This document shows, in pieces, positions 1-8,357 of a stretch of DNA of 64,000 bases. The translations under genes were made by a program, and so were the position numbers. Within the stretch, counting starts at the first letter, position 1. Every line of letters starts with the position of its first letter. A model generated the notes under the pieces. It was not told the DNA's origin. It saw nothing but the letters and a program-made list of their open reading frames with translations, and ran no database searches. The DNA is from Citricoccus sp. K5 (GTDB lineage Bacteria; Actinomycetota; Actinomycetes; Actinomycetales; Micrococcaceae), in contig NZ_LR732817.1 in NCBI RefSeq assembly GCF_902506195.1, forward strand, positions 3,641,635 through 3,705,634, given 5' to 3'.

Positions 1-5
1 AGATC

Positions 6-674
6 GTGGTCTGGGTCCTGCTGGCCCTGGTCATCGTCGGCGGCACCATCGGCTATTTCGTGGCCCGCGGCGCCACCACCACCCCACCGCAAGACGCCAG
101 CGCGTCCACCGGTCAGGAATCCGGACAGCCGAGCCAAGAGACCGGGCAGCTGGTCCGGGAGAACAGCCGGGTGCTCTCCCAGGCACCGAACGAGAAGGCC
201 GTGCTGGTGGAGTTCTTGGACTTCGAATGTGAGGGCTGCGCCGCGGCCTACCCGGTCGTGGAGGACCTGCGCGCCGAGTACGGAGACACGGTGACCTTCG
301 TGCACCGCTACTTCCCGCTGCCGGGCCACCCGAACTCGATGACCGCCGCCACCGCCGTGGAGGCCGCAGCCCAGCAGGGGGCGTACGAGGCCATGTATCA
401 GAAGATGTTCGACACCCAGGAGCAGTGGAGCCACACCGCCGAGGACCGCAGCCCGGTGTTCCGCGGCTACGCCGAGAAGTTGGGCCTGGACATGGCCGCC
501 TACGATGCTGCGGTGGCCGACCCGGCCACCCGCGCCCGGATCGAGCAGGACCTGGCCGACGGGGCCGCCCTGGGCGTGCAGGGCACCCCGACCTTCTTCC
601 TGGACGGAAAGCCGCTCACCCTGAACACCCTCGAGCAGTTCCGCGCCGAGGTCGACGCCGCCGCCAAGAACTGA
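6..674 (+). CDS. DsbA-family thiol:disulfide oxidoreductase (5' end probably outside window)
   Basis: This is a membrane-anchored thioredoxin-fold protein of the DsbA/DSBA-like family, which inserts disulfide bonds into exported proteins. An N-terminal hydrophobic segment (about residues 2-20) is followed by a low-complexity Ser/Gln/Thr linker. The active site is C75-E-G-C78, and the cis-proline loop reads GTPTFFLDG near the C-terminus. The reading frame is open to the first base of the window, so the GTG at 6 may be internal and the true N-terminus a little upstream. The VKOR-like gene that follows is the usual partner that reoxidises such a protein. The fold is clear; the exact substrates cannot be told. 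Confidence 0.85.
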   Translation: MVWVLLALVIVGGTIGYFVARGATTTPPQDASASTGQESGQPSQETGQLVRENSRVLSQAPNEKAVLVEFLDFECEGCAAAYPVVEDLRAEYGDTVTFVHRYFPLPGHPNSMTAATAVEAAAQQGAYEAMYQKMFDTQEQWSHTAEDRSPVFRGYAEKLGLDMAAYDAAVADPATRARIEQDLADGAALGVQGTPTFFLDGKPLTLNTLEQFRAEVDAAAKN

Positions 675-715
675 GCCGCCACATGCGCACCCCTGCCCCG
701 GACGCCGACCCGCCC

Positions 716-1387
716 ATGACAACCCCCACCACCACGGACCACCCCGCCGAACACCCCTCCGAGCCCCCGGCCGGCGCCGGACCGGCCTCCGAGGCGGCGG
801 GGACGCCGGCCCTCGCCCGGCACCGCCCGTTCGGGGTGGTGCTGCTCGTCACCGGCGCCGTCGGCTGGATCGCCTCGGCGATCCTGGTCCTCGAGCGCCT
901 CGCCCTGTACGAGGACCCCGGCCACACCACCAGCTGCGACATCAACCCCTGGGTGTCCTGCGGGCGGGTGATGGGCACCTGGCAGTCCGAGCTGTTCGGC
1001 TTCCCGAACCCGCTGATCGGCATCGTCGCCTTCGCCGTGGTGCTGGCCACCGCGATGGTGGTGCTCTCCGGGGCCCGACCCGGCCGCTGGTACTGGGCCG
1101 GACTGCAGGCCGGGGTCACCCTGGGGATGGGGTTCGTGGGGTGGCTGTGGTTCCAGGCCCTGTACGAGATCTACATCCTGTGCCTGTACTGCATGATTGT
1201 CTGGGCGGCCATGATCCCGCTGTTCATCCTGCTCACCGCCCGCAACCTGGCCCACGGCGTGATCCCCGCCCCGCCGGCGGTGGCCCGGTTCGCCACCGGG
1301 TGGGCCGGGACCCTGATTGCCGTCGTGTACGTCGCCGTCGCCGGCTCCGTCTTCATCCAGTTCCTCCCCGCCTTTACCGGCCCCTGA
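716..1387 (+). CDS. Vitamin K epoxide reductase (VKOR)-family membrane protein
   Basis: This is a polytopic membrane protein of the bacterial VKOR family, which transfers electrons from a DsbA-like partner to quinone and so keeps it oxidised. From the ATG at 716 it has 223 residues. The loop cysteine pair is C74/C82 (CDINPWVSC), the quinone-proximal CxxC is C156-L-Y-C159, and about five hydrophobic segments are present. The N-terminal 30 residues are Pro/Thr/Ala rich. An in-frame ATG at 683 would add 11 residues; neither start has a strong ribosome binding site. It lies 41 bp after the DsbA-like gene, so the two probably form one operon for oxidative folding. Confidence 0.87.
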   Translation: MTTPTTTDHPAEHPSEPPAGAGPASEAAGTPALARHRPFGVVLLVTGAVGWIASAILVLERLALYEDPGHTTSCDINPWVSCGRVMGTWQSELFGFPNPLIGIVAFAVVLATAMVVLSGARPGRWYWAGLQAGVTLGMGFVGWLWFQALYEIYILCLYCMIVWAAMIPLFILLTARNLAHGVIPAPPAVARFATGWAGTLIAVVYVAVAGSVFIQFLPAFTGP

Positions 1388-1477
1388 CCGGCACTGGCCC
1401 CAGGCGGCGCCGAACATCTCACCTGAGTTGCGCCCCGCAGGGACCAGACGCACAACACCGTTCAGAGACGAACCCGC

Positions 1478-1591
1478 ATGATCGCCACCGTCGCCGCCAT
1501 CCTTGCTCTGGCCGTGTACCTAGCAGGCCTGGAGGTAGGGCGAACACCACTACCCGAGTCCTCACCCTGTGCGAGAAGCGCACATGGTTAA
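1478..1591 (+). CDS. Possible small membrane peptide (37 aa)
   Basis: A short frame reads MIATVAAILALAVYLAGLEV, then GRTPLPESS and a short tail. The first 20 residues form one hydrophobic helix. A weak GAGACGA sequence precedes the ATG. It follows the DsbA/VKOR pair by 90 bp. No family is recognised; it may be a truncated N-terminus. Confidence 0.25.
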   Translation: MIATVAAILALAVYLAGLEVGRTPLPESSPCARSAHG

Positions 1592-1938
1592 TGGTCTACC
1601 TGACGTCATCATGCTTCTCGGCCGGGCGTCCGTGCCGATCACCGCTTGGCACTCGCGAGGCTCATGAGGCCAGGTTTTCCCCTGAGGCCTACCGGTCGCC
1701 GGCGGCGGGACCTGACGAGTTCCGCCAAGCCGCTCCAAGGCCGAGATGATCCTTCCCTCCCCCGATGCTCTTGCCGGGGGACAGACACCGGCCGCAGCAC
1801 GGGGCCAGGCTCGACACGGTGAAGAACCACGGACGCTGGCCGGGTTTCCAAGCGGGCCTGCACCGCGGACCCCCCCGGTCTGGGCGGCGACGCCGGGCCC
1901 ACGCAAGGGGGCGGCCGACCCCTTGCCAGGGGGAGATT
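1592..1938. other. Intergenic stretch without a recognisable gene
   Basis: About 350 bp separate the VKOR side from the end of the convergent kfrA-like gene. Only overlapping low-quality frames are present, with no ribosome binding site or known motif. No strong hairpin was noticed. Confidence 0.5.
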
Positions 1939-2877
1939 TTAGTCGCGCAGCGTCCGAATTTCTTCTTGAGCCGCGCTCAGCTCGGTACGCAGAGACTTCG
2001 TCTCGGTGTCGGTCTTGCGGAGCTTTTCCCGGGAACTCTTGAGATCTTTCCGCAGCTGTGCCACCTCGGCTTCCGCCTGCTGGCGGGTGGCCTTCTCCTG
2101 GGCTTGGTCTTGACGGGCTTGGGCCGCGGTCTCGACCGCTTGATCCCGCTCGGCCTGCACTTTGGTCAGGTCAGCTCGGCAGTCTTTGAGGGTGCTGAAG
2201 GCCTCGTCCCGACTGATCTCGGCCTCCGTGAGGGCTGTTCGCGCCGTTTTCGTCTCCGCTTCGGCCTGGGCCCGCGCATGGCGGTCTTGCTGGGCCTGCG
2301 CTTTCGCCTGGTCGGCGATGTCTTGGAACTCGCGGACCCGCTCCTTGGCCTCGTCAAGCTCTCCTCGTAGCCGACCCGCTTCGTTCACCGCTTGCTCCCT
2401 ACGGCCCTCCTCGCGGGCGCGGGCCTGGATGGCATCCGACGCTTTTCCGATGGCCTGCTGCTGTTCGGCTTGGGCCCTGGTCAGCTCGGCCCGGATTCGC
2501 TCGAGCTCGCTACGGGCTTCATCGCGACTGACTTCCGTCTCGGTGATGGCTGCCAAGAGGTCGGCCGCTTCGGCTTCGGCGTGCTCTTGGGCCTGCCTGG
2601 CCTCGGTGGCCAGGTGTTCAACCTCCGTCCGCGCGGCCGTCAGGGCTGCCCCCCAAGCGCCATTCAGGGCCCGGGCCACGGCCTCGGGAGGTTCGGGCAC
2701 GGACTGAGCCTGCGCGTGGGCCTGCCGCCAGGCGCGCACGCCCTCGGAGGCATCCTGCATGGAGACCTGGGCCTGCTTCCGCACCGTAGCCACGGTGATG
2801 CGCTCTCCGGCGGCCTCGAGCTGGTCACAGGCCGCGAAGACGCGGTCGCTCACGGTCGGGGTGGACATTTCGACCAT
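1939..2877 (-). CDS. KfrA-like DNA-binding coiled-coil protein
   Basis: This 312-residue protein has the architecture of plasmid KfrA. An N-terminal alpha-helical DNA-binding domain (about residues 5-115, beginning with TPTVSDRVFAACDQLEAAGE and containing RITVATVRKQAQ) is followed by an uninterrupted Ala/Glu/Arg/Gln-rich coiled coil to the C-terminus. The coiled coil contains partial internal repeats around ISRDEA. KfrA proteins are plasmid-encoded, bind operators in their own promoter and are linked to plasmid maintenance. An inverted repeat lies 26 bp upstream of the start. A second in-frame ATG three codons in is an alternative start. It is one of the strongest signs that this part of the window is plasmid-derived. 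Confidence 0.82.
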   Translation of the reverse strand: MVEMSTPTVSDRVFAACDQLEAAGERITVATVRKQAQVSMQDASEGVRAWRQAHAQAQSVPEPPEAVARALNGAWGAALTAARTEVEHLATEARQAQEHAEAEAADLLAAITETEVSRDEARSELERIRAELTRAQAEQQQAIGKASDAIQARAREEGRREQAVNEAGRLRGELDEAKERVREFQDIADQAKAQAQQDRHARAQAEAETKTARTALTEAEISRDEAFSTLKDCRADLTKVQAERDQAVETAAQARQDQAQEKATRQQAEAEVAQLRKDLKSSREKLRKTDTETKSLRTELSAAQEEIRTLRD

Positions 2878-2902
2878 CGAAGCTCCCTAGAACGAGAAGT
2901 AA

Positions 2903-2925
2903 TAATAGTCAGCCTACTACTATTA
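2903..2925. promoter_or_regulatory. Candidate KfrA operator upstream of the kfrA-like gene
   Basis: The arms TAATAGT (2903-2909) and ACTATTA (2919-2925) form a perfect 7-bp inverted repeat with a 9-bp gap, inside an unusually AT-rich patch with repeated CTACTA/TTACTACT units. It sits just upstream of the kfrA-like start, as expected for autoregulation. Binding by the KfrA-like protein is inferred. Confidence 0.5.
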
Positions 2926-3201
2926 CTACTTTTCGTCGAGTAGGGGCTGGCCTGGGTTCTTGGAGTCTTCCCTCTCTGCTTCGGTGAGGGTCATGGATGC
3001 CGCTCTATCAGCTGGGTCTACTGCTGTGTGAGCCTGGGCCGGATGCACCGTTGCCATCCACGGCCCTCCTGCTGCGGCCGCTGGTCGCCAGTCCACGGAG
3101 CACGGCGGATACCGGAGGGGACGGAGGGGCAGTCATCGGCCCCGCCGCCCCCGGGCTCATCTACGCCTCGGGGTAGTCCAGGGCGTCGAGCTGTCCCTGC
3201 A

Positions 3202-3450
3202 TCAGGTCCGACGCAGTTCTGCGGTGGCCTGCTTGGCTAGTTCTTCGATCTTGTCGGGGCGGAAGCCGGACCAGTGATCGCCGGTCTCGGTGATCACGAC
3301 GGGGGCCTGCATGTAGCCGAGGGTCCGGATCCGCTCTAGAGCCCCAGCATCCTGGGACAGGTCCACGGTCTCGTAGGCGATGCCCTTGTTCTCCAGGGCC
3401 CGGTAGGTGGCATTGCACTGCACGCAGGACGGCTTGCTATAGACGGTCAC
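3202..3450 (-). CDS. nrdH: NrdH-like glutaredoxin
   Basis: This 82-residue redoxin has the NrdH signature: a short beta-strand start (MTVYSKPS), active site C-V-Q-C at about residues 9-12, the cis-Pro stretch QAPVV and the C-terminal SGFRPDKIEEL, which matches the NrdH WSGFRPD motif. NrdH proteins donate electrons to class Ib ribonucleotide reductase and are recharged by thioredoxin reductase. The GTG start has an AAGGA ribosome binding site. No nrdI, nrdE or nrdF is nearby, so this is a free-standing copy, common on plasmids. The upstream small gene ends 31 bp away on the same strand. Confidence 0.85.
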   Translation of the reverse strand: MTVYSKPSCVQCNATYRALENKGIAYETVDLSQDAGALERIRTLGYMQAPVVITETGDHWSGFRPDKIEELAKQATAELRRT

Positions 3451-3481
3451 GGTCTAGTCCTTCCGGGTGGGACTGTCGCGA

Positions 3482-3748
3482 TCAGTGGCCGCGGATCAGA
3501 TCAGGGTCGATGCCGTCGCCGAACTCCGCGCCGGGAAAACACCGCGGGTGGATGCCACTGGTGATCTGCTCACGGAGCCGGTGATCGACCTCGGGCAGTG
3601 CGTCCTGGACGGGCTGACCGTCCATCAGGGCATCAGCCCCGGTCTGGGGGACGGTGATCCATCCCTGCTGCCCGCAGAACGGGCACACCGGGGTCAGGAT
3701 GTCGGCGCAGTTGTCCTGCATGCTGTCGTAGATCGCGTGGTGACTCAT
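3482..3748 (-). CDS. Small conserved protein with CxxC zinc-ribbon-like motif
   Basis: An 88-residue soluble protein starts at the ATG preceded by GAGAGGAACC. It has one CPFCG knuckle near residue 22 and a later C in HPRCFPG, so it could hold a metal ion or a redox cysteine pair, but a complete four-ligand site is not evident. It precedes nrdH on the same strand and probably shares its transcript. I know of no function for the family. Confidence 0.65.
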   Translation of the reverse strand: MSHHAIYDSMQDNCADILTPVCPFCGQQGWITVPQTGADALMDGQPVQDALPEVDHRLREQITSGIHPRCFPGAEFGDGIDPDLIRGH

Positions 3749-4347
3749 CTGGGGTTCCTCTCGCCGTGGGGGTGGGTTGTTCCTCTCCCCCGTTGTTTTT
3801 TGCCTGCTGGCGAAACGCAGTGAAGCTGCCCCGGACGGAGCCGGCATCAACCCGTAGGGCGGTGGAGGAGGAAAGCTTGGGGAGGAAATAAGCGACGAAG
3901 GAGCGCCGAGCCAAGGTTTCTTCAGGAGCCGGCCCCGTAGCGCTAGCGGAGGGGCTTGTGCCGGTGGAGCCGGGGCGCATAATCCGAAGAACAGCAGCAA
4001 AAAACGAAGAAGAAGCCGGCCCGCCAGGGCCGGTACCTGGTCGACGCCGTTCCGGCGGGACAGGACAACAGCCGGCCGCAGGCCGCCCGCGTGTGCGGTT
4101 CCGAGCCAGCGAGGAACACCACCGGGTCCAGGGCTTCGATGCCCCCATCAACTGCGGCGATTCCCAGCTCGCCTCCTAGCTCGTCCGGCCCTTCCCCTAA
4201 CCTCTGACCCGAGCACCAGCCGCTACAGTGGCTGGTCTTGCTCGTTGCTTCCTGTCTTCCCCTCGCAGGCTGGCCCCCGTCCCAGGGGCCGGTCACGCTC
4301 ACCCCAAAATGGGGTCGGCATATTGCCTCGAGGAAGGGGAATTCAGG
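3749..4347. other. Non-coding stretch, 0.6 kb
   Basis: No convincing gene was found between the divergent gene at 3748 and the GTG at 4348. The stretch holds purine-rich GGAGGA runs near 3865-3900 and a short dyad CCAGCC/GGCTGG around 4217-4236. A regulatory or origin role cannot be judged from the sequence alone. Confidence 0.4.
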
Positions 4348-4698
4348 GTGGGAACCTTGACTCAATCGGTGGGCGTGACGTGCACCACGGCCGGGGTGCC
4401 GCTGCGCCTGGACTGGGAGCATCGCCGCTATATCGTCGCCGCGGAACCGGCCCGCTGGTTCGAACGCCGCCGGTGGTGGACCGAAGAGTACCGGGCCGAG
4501 CGCGGCCGCGGCCCCGGCCTGGTGGACCACGAAGTCTGGCGGCTCCAAGTACGCCTGGAACGAGCCCATAACGCGCCCCTGCTCACCCTCGACATCAGCC
4601 ACCACGTCGATTCGGGCCGCTGGCGATTAATCCGCGTCCACGACGACCAGGGGCTCGAACAGTCCATGGTCGGCCGCCGCCCACTGGCCAGCACCTGA
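4348..4698 (+). CDS. Small Trp/Arg-rich protein resembling DUF6504
   Basis: This 116-residue protein carries the pattern RYIVAAEPARWFERRRWW followed by a charged segment and VWRLQVRLER. It resembles the small beta-rich DUF6504 proteins that accompany ImuA/ImuB/DnaE2 mutagenesis genes in actinobacteria. The GTG start is chosen because GAAGGGGA lies 7 bp upstream; an in-frame ATG 39 bp earlier has no such site. No imuB or dnaE2 is present in this window, so if the resemblance is real this is an orphan. Confidence 0.6.
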   Translation: MGTLTQSVGVTCTTAGVPLRLDWEHRRYIVAAEPARWFERRRWWTEEYRAERGRGPGLVDHEVWRLQVRLERAHNAPLLTLDISHHVDSGRWRLIRVHDDQGLEQSMVGRRPLAST

Positions 4699-4774
4699 TG
4701 TGTTCGACAATCACTGAACGCAGTGCTGGCCCCTGGCCTGCACGGCGCCCCGCGCCCGAGGCAAGGCGGTGTGC

Positions 4775-5101
4775 ATGTCGTGGGTGAAGCGCCCCGGCGG
4801 TGGCGCGTACCGTGCGAACGCAGAGTTGTTCCGGACCTCGGATCCGACGGTCTTCGGCGGGCCGAAGACCTGGCAGCCCGAGGACACCTCCGGGCCACCA
4901 TCAGGCCTGGAGCCCTATGTGCGGGTGAGCTTCCCGGTCCAAGACGCCAAGGCGGTGCGCTGGACCCAGACCCACGTCCTGGTCCAGTGGCCAGATGACG
5001 CCCATCATCCGGTGCAGGCCTGGGTGCCGGCCTCCTGGGTCCACCGCATCCCCCGGGAAGAGTCCTCCTGGACGGACCCCTACGACCGACACGACCGGTA
5101 G
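4775..5101 (+). CDS. Hypothetical protein, 108 aa
   Basis: The frame begins with MSWVKRPGGGAYRANAE and contains the Trp-rich C-terminal segment HPVQAWVPASWVHRIPREES. It follows the DUF6504-like gene by 76 bp in the same direction. An in-frame GTG six bases upstream is the alternative start. No domain or family is recognised, and there are no membrane segments or cysteine motifs. Confidence 0.5.
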   Translation: MSWVKRPGGGAYRANAELFRTSDPTVFGGPKTWQPEDTSGPPSGLEPYVRVSFPVQDAKAVRWTQTHVLVQWPDDAHHPVQAWVPASWVHRIPREESSWTDPYDRHDR

Positions 5102-5160
5102 CTCTCAGGGTTATCCACAACCGCGAAGCATGAGACCTCAAGCCCGGTTAGGCTCGGCGT

Positions 5161-5862
5161 GTGGAGCGGAAGGGGCGGGCACATCCTGAATGGGTGATGA
5201 TGTCCGACAGGGGCGTCTCAGCCGCGGTCATTGCCCGCTTGAACGACGTGAACCCGGAGTATGTGCGGGAGTACGTGCGCCGGCGTGGTGAAGCACTTCG
5301 GGGCGGGCCCGCCCCGACGCGCCTGGCCCTCCATGACCGGCCGCGCCCCAGGCCCTCGAACTGGCCGGATCCGGACCGGCGCTGGCGAGCCCGCCTCGAG
5401 GAACTGGACCGATTCCTCCAAGAACACCAGCGCCGCCCGCACGCCCGCCGGTCGGATGACTCCCGGCAGACTGGTTCCGAGTGGTCCCTGGCCCATTGGC
5501 TGATCACCCAACGCTCCCACCATCGCGCAGAACGGTTGCCCTTGCACCGAGAGCGTGGATTAGATCGGGTGTTGCCGTCGTGGAGGTTGGATGACCGGTC
5601 GATCGAGAACGAATCCAACTGGCGACTACGCCTGGTCGAGCTGCTGCGCTTCCTCCACGACCACGGTAGGTTCCCCCAGCACACTGACATGCCTGGCGAC
5701 CAGGAGAAGAGTCTGGCGGTGTGGGTCTATGCCCAGCAGAGCGCCTACCGCGCCGGAACCCTGGAGCCAGAGCGGCTGCAGTGGTTGGACCGGCAGGTTC
5801 CGCGGTGGCGTCCGGTACGCGAACAGGAAGAGAGGCAGGGGTCCTCAAACTCCACTCCATAA
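5161..5862 (+). CDS. Protein with two helicase-associated (HA) domain-like repeats
   Basis: This is a 233-residue basic protein. Two repeats of the pattern W-R-L-x-L-x-F-L-x-x-H-R-x-P...LA-x-W-x-x-Q-R...R-L-x-x-L-D-x-x-P-W occur at about residues 78-145 and 160-222. The pattern matches the helicase-associated domain, a nucleic-acid-binding helical module usually appended to superfamily 2 helicases. No helicase motor is present, so this is a free-standing version, as found on actinobacterial plasmids and phages. The N-terminal 50 residues look like a helix-turn-helix (VSAAVIARLNDVNPEYVREY). The GTG start has no clear ribosome binding site. Confidence 0.6.
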   Translation: MERKGRAHPEWVMMSDRGVSAAVIARLNDVNPEYVREYVRRRGEALRGGPAPTRLALHDRPRPRPSNWPDPDRRWRARLEELDRFLQEHQRRPHARRSDDSRQTGSEWSLAHWLITQRSHHRAERLPLHRERGLDRVLPSWRLDDRSIENESNWRLRLVELLRFLHDHGRFPQHTDMPGDQEKSLAVWVYAQQSAYRAGTLEPERLQWLDRQVPRWRPVREQEERQGSSNSTP

Positions 5863-6048
5863 CCCTCCCTGAGGACGCCGAGCGCGGCCGGGACATACTC
5901 ATGACAGAGTTGTGGACATACAGAGCCCGTGACTCACAGAGTCTTCGACCGTTCACCAGCAGACATCCACGCAAGGCGAAAGAACACTCTCGTTCACCCC
6001 GTGCACTGATGTTCACAAAGTACACACAAGTACACCGGGGGAGTGGTC

Positions 6049-6411
6049 GTGGCTCAGTTGAATCCGTTTCGCCCCACTGCAGGGGCGGAACCGCCGCAGC
6101 CCTGGACGCCGCCGTTGGCCACCAATGCTGACAGACTGCCAGGCCGACAGACTCACAGAGTTCGACAGTCCAGGCCGACCCCTGGAAGTGAGTTCTAAAG
6201 GGATAAAAACTCTGGCGGACATCGCCGCCCGCATGGCAAGACCAGCCGGTACGCCGGGGTCTACCGCGACCGGCTGCTCAAGGCGGGCATGATCCAGGCC
6301 GCCGGCTACGGGCTGGTCGACTTCGACGCACCCTACCTCTGCGAATACCTGCGTGAGCACGCCGCCCACCTCACGGCCGACTCCCACACGCGCGGAACAT
6401 CCTCTGACTAG
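6049..6411 (+). pseudogene. Decayed AAA-type ATP-binding protein (N- and C-terminal scraps)
   Basis: The GTG at 6049 opens a frame reading MAQLNPFRPTAGAEPP, the typical N-terminus of mobile-element ATP-binding proteins (NPFRPTxGxxPP...). The match is lost after about 17 codons and the frame stops before 6200. From about 6207 a typical C-terminal winged-helix end appears (LADIAARM, then KTSRYAGVYRDRLL, YLCEYLREH), ending at TAG 6409-6411. One base is missing at about 6233-6236, which breaks the frame between ARM and KTSRY. The Walker ATPase core is therefore deleted. The identification of both pieces as one family is inference. Confidence 0.45.
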
Positions 6412-6483
6412 GCCAGGTCCGGATAAACTGCCGGCTGTGGCCTCACAGTGTGGGCCGGTGCGAGCACATGACCTAAGGAAGCC

Positions 6484-6786
6484 ATGGCCCAGAAGGCACA
6501 AGTAGTTTTGATTGACGACCTCGACGGATCTCCGGCAAAGGAAACCGTTTCGTTCGGCCTGGATGGACGCCACTACGAGATCGACCTGTCCACCGCCAAT
6601 GCCAAGCAGCTGCGCGGCGAACTGACCGCCTACGTTCGCCAGGGCCGAGCCACCGCGCCTCAAGCGCCGCCTCGCCCGGCGGCGGCCATCCGCCAGTGGG
6701 CCCAGCAGAACGGTTACGACGTCTCGGCCCGAGGACGCATCCATCAGGACATCCTCGAGGCTTACAACAACGCCGAACAGACGTAG
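6484..6786 (+). CDS. lsr2: Lsr2-family nucleoid-associated protein
   Basis: This 100-residue protein has full Lsr2 architecture. The N-terminal dimerisation domain reads MAQKAQVVLIDDLDG and continues into TVSFGLDGRHYEIDLS. A short Pro/Ala linker (about 60-68) leads to the C-terminal DNA-binding helices with the AT-hook-like loop RGRI, preceded by IRQWAQQNGYDVSARG. Lsr2 bridges AT-rich DNA and silences horizontally acquired genes, as H-NS does in enterobacteria. The start has the site AAGGAAGCC. Plasmid copies of Lsr2 commonly lower the fitness cost of the element, which would suit this cargo-rich region. Confidence 0.93.
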   Translation: MAQKAQVVLIDDLDGSPAKETVSFGLDGRHYEIDLSTANAKQLRGELTAYVRQGRATAPQAPPRPAAAIRQWAQQNGYDVSARGRIHQDILEAYNNAEQT

Positions 6787-6796
6787 TCAGAGAGTC

Positions 6797-6825
6797 CACT
6801 TACTAGACATATAATCCAGTAAGTG
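6797..6825 (+). terminator. Hairpin after lsr2
   Basis: CACTTACT (6797-6804) and AGTAAGTG (6818-6825) form a perfect 8-bp stem with a 13-nt AT-rich loop, 10 bp after the lsr2 stop. There is no long T tract, so it is either a weak terminator or an operator. Confidence 0.4.
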
Positions 6826-6899
6826 CTGGCCTGACGTATTCGTGACCGGCGTATTCTCTCGATTCCAGAGCGGGAGCGGGCTATGCGGGGAGCCCAAGG

Positions 6900-8357
6900 T
6901 CAGAGATCGGTGCTGCGGTGGTTGATGTAGTCGGTGAAGGTGGCGCCCGCGTCGCGGCGGTGTTTGTCGGTGACTTGGTAGCTGTAATTGAGGGCGTCGG
7001 CGACGATGGGCGCGGGCATTTCCAGGACCAGGGCCCGCAGAGAGGCGTTGCGGGCGCCGAGCAGGTCGATGCCTCGCTCACGCAGGCGGCTCATGATGGT
7101 GTTCTGGTGCAGGTGTTCTCCGGGCCTCATGCCGGGGAAGAGCCAGGTGTTGGCCCGGTGCGCGGAGGTGTTCGTGTGCGGCAGCGCGTCAAGATGTGCC
7201 CGCACGATCCTGTCGAACGGGGGCGGGATCTGGAGTCGGTCGTCGGTGAAGCTCACGGTGAGCTTGCCCTCGGTGTCGTGGATCTGTGCCAGGCGCATCC
7301 GCGAGATGCGGGTGAGCGATTGACCGTAGAGCAGCAGGAACAGAGCGGCGACTTGCAGTGTGCCCGGGATCTGAGTTGAGGGTTCGGTGAGGGTCCGGAG
7401 GTGTTCCAGCCGCTGGGCCTGGCTGATGACAGGGGTGGCCTGGGCGATGCGGTAGGGGAAATCCACGGTGGGCAGGTGCCCGTGCTCGACGGCCCAACGC
7501 ACGAAGCCCCGAGCCAGACTCCGGGTGGTGGGCCCACCGGCCAGCCAGGCGTCCACGTCGTGCTGAGTGCATTCCGCGGGGCTGTGTCCGCGGGCCCTGA
7601 GGTGTCCCAGCAAGCCGATGGCCATGGTGATGGACTGCTTGGCGGCCAGGAAGGTGCCCTTCTTCAGGCCCTCGGTGGCCTGAAGGTGATGTATCCGGTT
7701 CAGGTGCACCCAGAGGGCGTACTGCCGGATGATCCGGGCGTCCTCGGCGGGCAGGGCGCTGACCTTCGTCTCGAGCCAGGACTGGAAGCGTTCGATGTCC
7801 AGGTTCACCGGCTCCAGTAGTTGGTGCTCGAGGCACAAGGCGCGCAGGAAGGCGACTTTGCCGGGGCAGGGGTGCTCCTGGAAGGTCTGGTGAGTCAGGG
7901 GCAGCCGGCCTTGGGCCAGATCCCGCAGCAATTGTTCGGCGTGCCGGTTAATGGTGAGCCAGATCCGGGCGCTACGGGCGTGCTTCTGGCCGGTCAGGGC
8001 GGTAAACAGGGGGAGCAGTGGTGCAGCGATGGCCCCGGTGCCATCGTCGAGCAGCACGGTGAGGTCATCGGCCAGGCAGCAGTGGGCGCAGAGTCCGGTG
8101 CGCACGAACTCGTCCTCGCGCCCGCACCGGGTGCAGTGGAAGTCGGCCGGGATGCCGGTGCAGTCGGCGCAGGCCGGGGCGCCGTCGAGTAGCCCGGGCA
8201 GTAGGCGGTGTTGGGCGCAGCCGGGGCAGGTGCCGTGCAGGCGGGTGGCGCGCTGGTAGCAGCGCCGGCAGATCCGCCCCTCGGGCCAAGTGGCCGCGAA
8301 CCTCACCCCAGTGCGGTCGCAGCGGGCGCAGGGCCCGGTGAAGGCCGGCCGGCTCAT
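6900..8357 (-). CDS. Zinc-ribbon integrase-like protein (third gene of recombinase module)
   Basis: This 485-residue protein starts with a cysteine-rich region of several CxxC knuckles (CARCDR, CRRCYQ, CPGCAQH, CADCTG, CTRCGRE, CAHCCLA, residues about 8-125). A long helical part and a C-terminal region resembling a tyrosine-recombinase catalytic domain follow. The recombinase signature is degenerate: an R is present in LTRISRMRL, but the HxxR box reads as GARNASLR and the GHxxxxTxxxY segment as LNYSYQVTDKHR. It may therefore be a DNA-binding accessory, not an active enzyme. The ATG at 8357 overlaps the upstream gene's stop by 4 bp, so the two are translationally coupled. Confidence 0.75.
   Translation of the reverse strand: MSRPAFTGPCARCDRTGVRFAATWPEGRICRRCYQRATRLHGTCPGCAQHRLLPGLLDGAPACADCTGIPADFHCTRCGREDEFVRTGLCAHCCLADDLTVLLDDGTGAIAAPLLPLFTALTGQKHARSARIWLTINRHAEQLLRDLAQGRLPLTHQTFQEHPCPGKVAFLRALCLEHQLLEPVNLDIERFQSWLETKVSALPAEDARIIRQYALWVHLNRIHHLQATEGLKKGTFLAAKQSITMAIGLLGHLRARGHSPAECTQHDVDAWLAGGPTTRSLARGFVRWAVEHGHLPTVDFPYRIAQATPVISQAQRLEHLRTLTEPSTQIPGTLQVAALFLLLYGQSLTRISRMRLAQIHDTEGKLTVSFTDDRLQIPPPFDRIVRAHLDALPHTNTSAHRANTWLFPGMRPGEHLHQNTIMSRLRERGIDLLGARNASLRALVLEMPAPIVADALNYSYQVTDKHRRDAGATFTDYINHRSTDL

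Noticed and set aside
500-1453. Long minus-strand frame opposite the DsbA/VKOR genes
   Set aside because: Arg/Gly/Pro-rich shadow of high-GC coding sequence, with no motif and no ribosome binding site.
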